6,590 bases of DNA from Chloroflexota bacterium (GTDB taxonomy: Bacteria > Chloroflexota > Limnocylindria > QHBO01), in assembly GCA_013697395.1 (NCBI GenBank), contig JACCWY010000511.1, positions 1 through 6,590 on the forward strand. The letters run 5' to 3'. A model generated the notes under the pieces. That model saw only the letters and a list, made by a program, of their open reading frames with translations. It made no database searches and was not told where the DNA came from. The position numbers were made by a program, and so were the translations under genes. Positions 6,530 through 6,590 of this stretch are shown here, in pieces. Position 1 is the first letter of the stretch. Every line of letters starts with the position of its first letter.

Positions 6530-6590
6530 ATGCAGCTACGCGATGTCCTCACCGGCGGCCGACTCCCACTCGTCTCGTGCGTGAATCGGT
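6530..6590 (+). CDS. Possible start of a further gene, cut by the window edge
   Basis: ATG 6530 lies 12 bases after the TAG that ends the preceding frame and opens 20 codons: MQLRDVLTGG then RLPLVSCVNR. The PLVSCV stretch recalls the first strand of family 2 glycosyltransferases (usually PLVSC(I/V)MPTxNR), but the MPT part is absent, so this is only a hint. There is no clear ribosome binding site. Confidence 0.25.
   Translation, partial: MQLRDVLTGGRLPLVSCVNR

Noticed and set aside
1..6590. tRNA, rRNA, CRISPR arrays, toxin-antitoxin or defence genes
   Set aside because: No cloverleaf with CCA-like end, no rRNA-like stretch, no regularly spaced repeats and no such protein motifs were seen.

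Overview
The window is a piece of a cell-surface polysaccharide (O-antigen, capsule or exopolysaccharide) biosynthesis locus from a high-GC bacterium. Real genes show a strong G/C preference at third codon positions. The sequence does not fix the phylum; the YveK/Wzz-like chain-length protein, the DegT aminotransferase, the FemAB-like protein and the long polysaccharide deacetylase are types found in Chloroflexota, Actinobacteriota, NC10/Rokubacteria and Proteobacteria alike.

Layout. Two gene sets diverge from a 151-base spacer (1286-1436). Leftward: a Wzz/YveK-like chain-length regulator (1285 to 480, frameshifted near 905) and then, 48 bases on, the N-terminal glutaminase domain of an asparagine synthase-type amidotransferase (431 to 1, cut by the window edge). 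Rightward: an intact DegT/DnrJ/EryC1/StrS aminotransferase (1437-2579), an intact GT4 glycosyltransferase (2584-3909, 4 bases on), the N-terminal half of a FemAB-like GNAT-fold protein (3959-4456), and a polysaccharide deacetylase of the long DUF7033-type architecture (about 4458-5628) that lacks its N-terminal part and is frameshifted near its end. From 5629 to 6190 no convincing gene is visible; it holds three GGGCACC repeats that faintly recall IS21-type terminal repeats. From 6190 to 6517 there is coding-like sequence split over two frames, and a possible new start at 6530 runs off the window.

How the parts may work together (inference). The aminotransferase would make an amino-sugar nucleotide, the GT4 enzyme would add a sugar to the lipid-linked repeat unit, the FemAB-like protein could attach an acyl or aminoacyl group, the deacetylase would trim acetyl groups, the AsnB-like enzyme could amidate a uronic acid, and the Wzz-like protein would set chain length.

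The main oddity is that the two central genes are intact while those around them are broken: wzz, femAB, the deacetylase and the 6.2-6.5 kb reading frame each carry a frame change, mostly with expected residues missing. In addition, asnB has ATC where its ATG should be, behind a perfect ribosome binding site. Either this is a decaying locus or the assembly has errors; raw reads would decide. I found no convincing new biological system.
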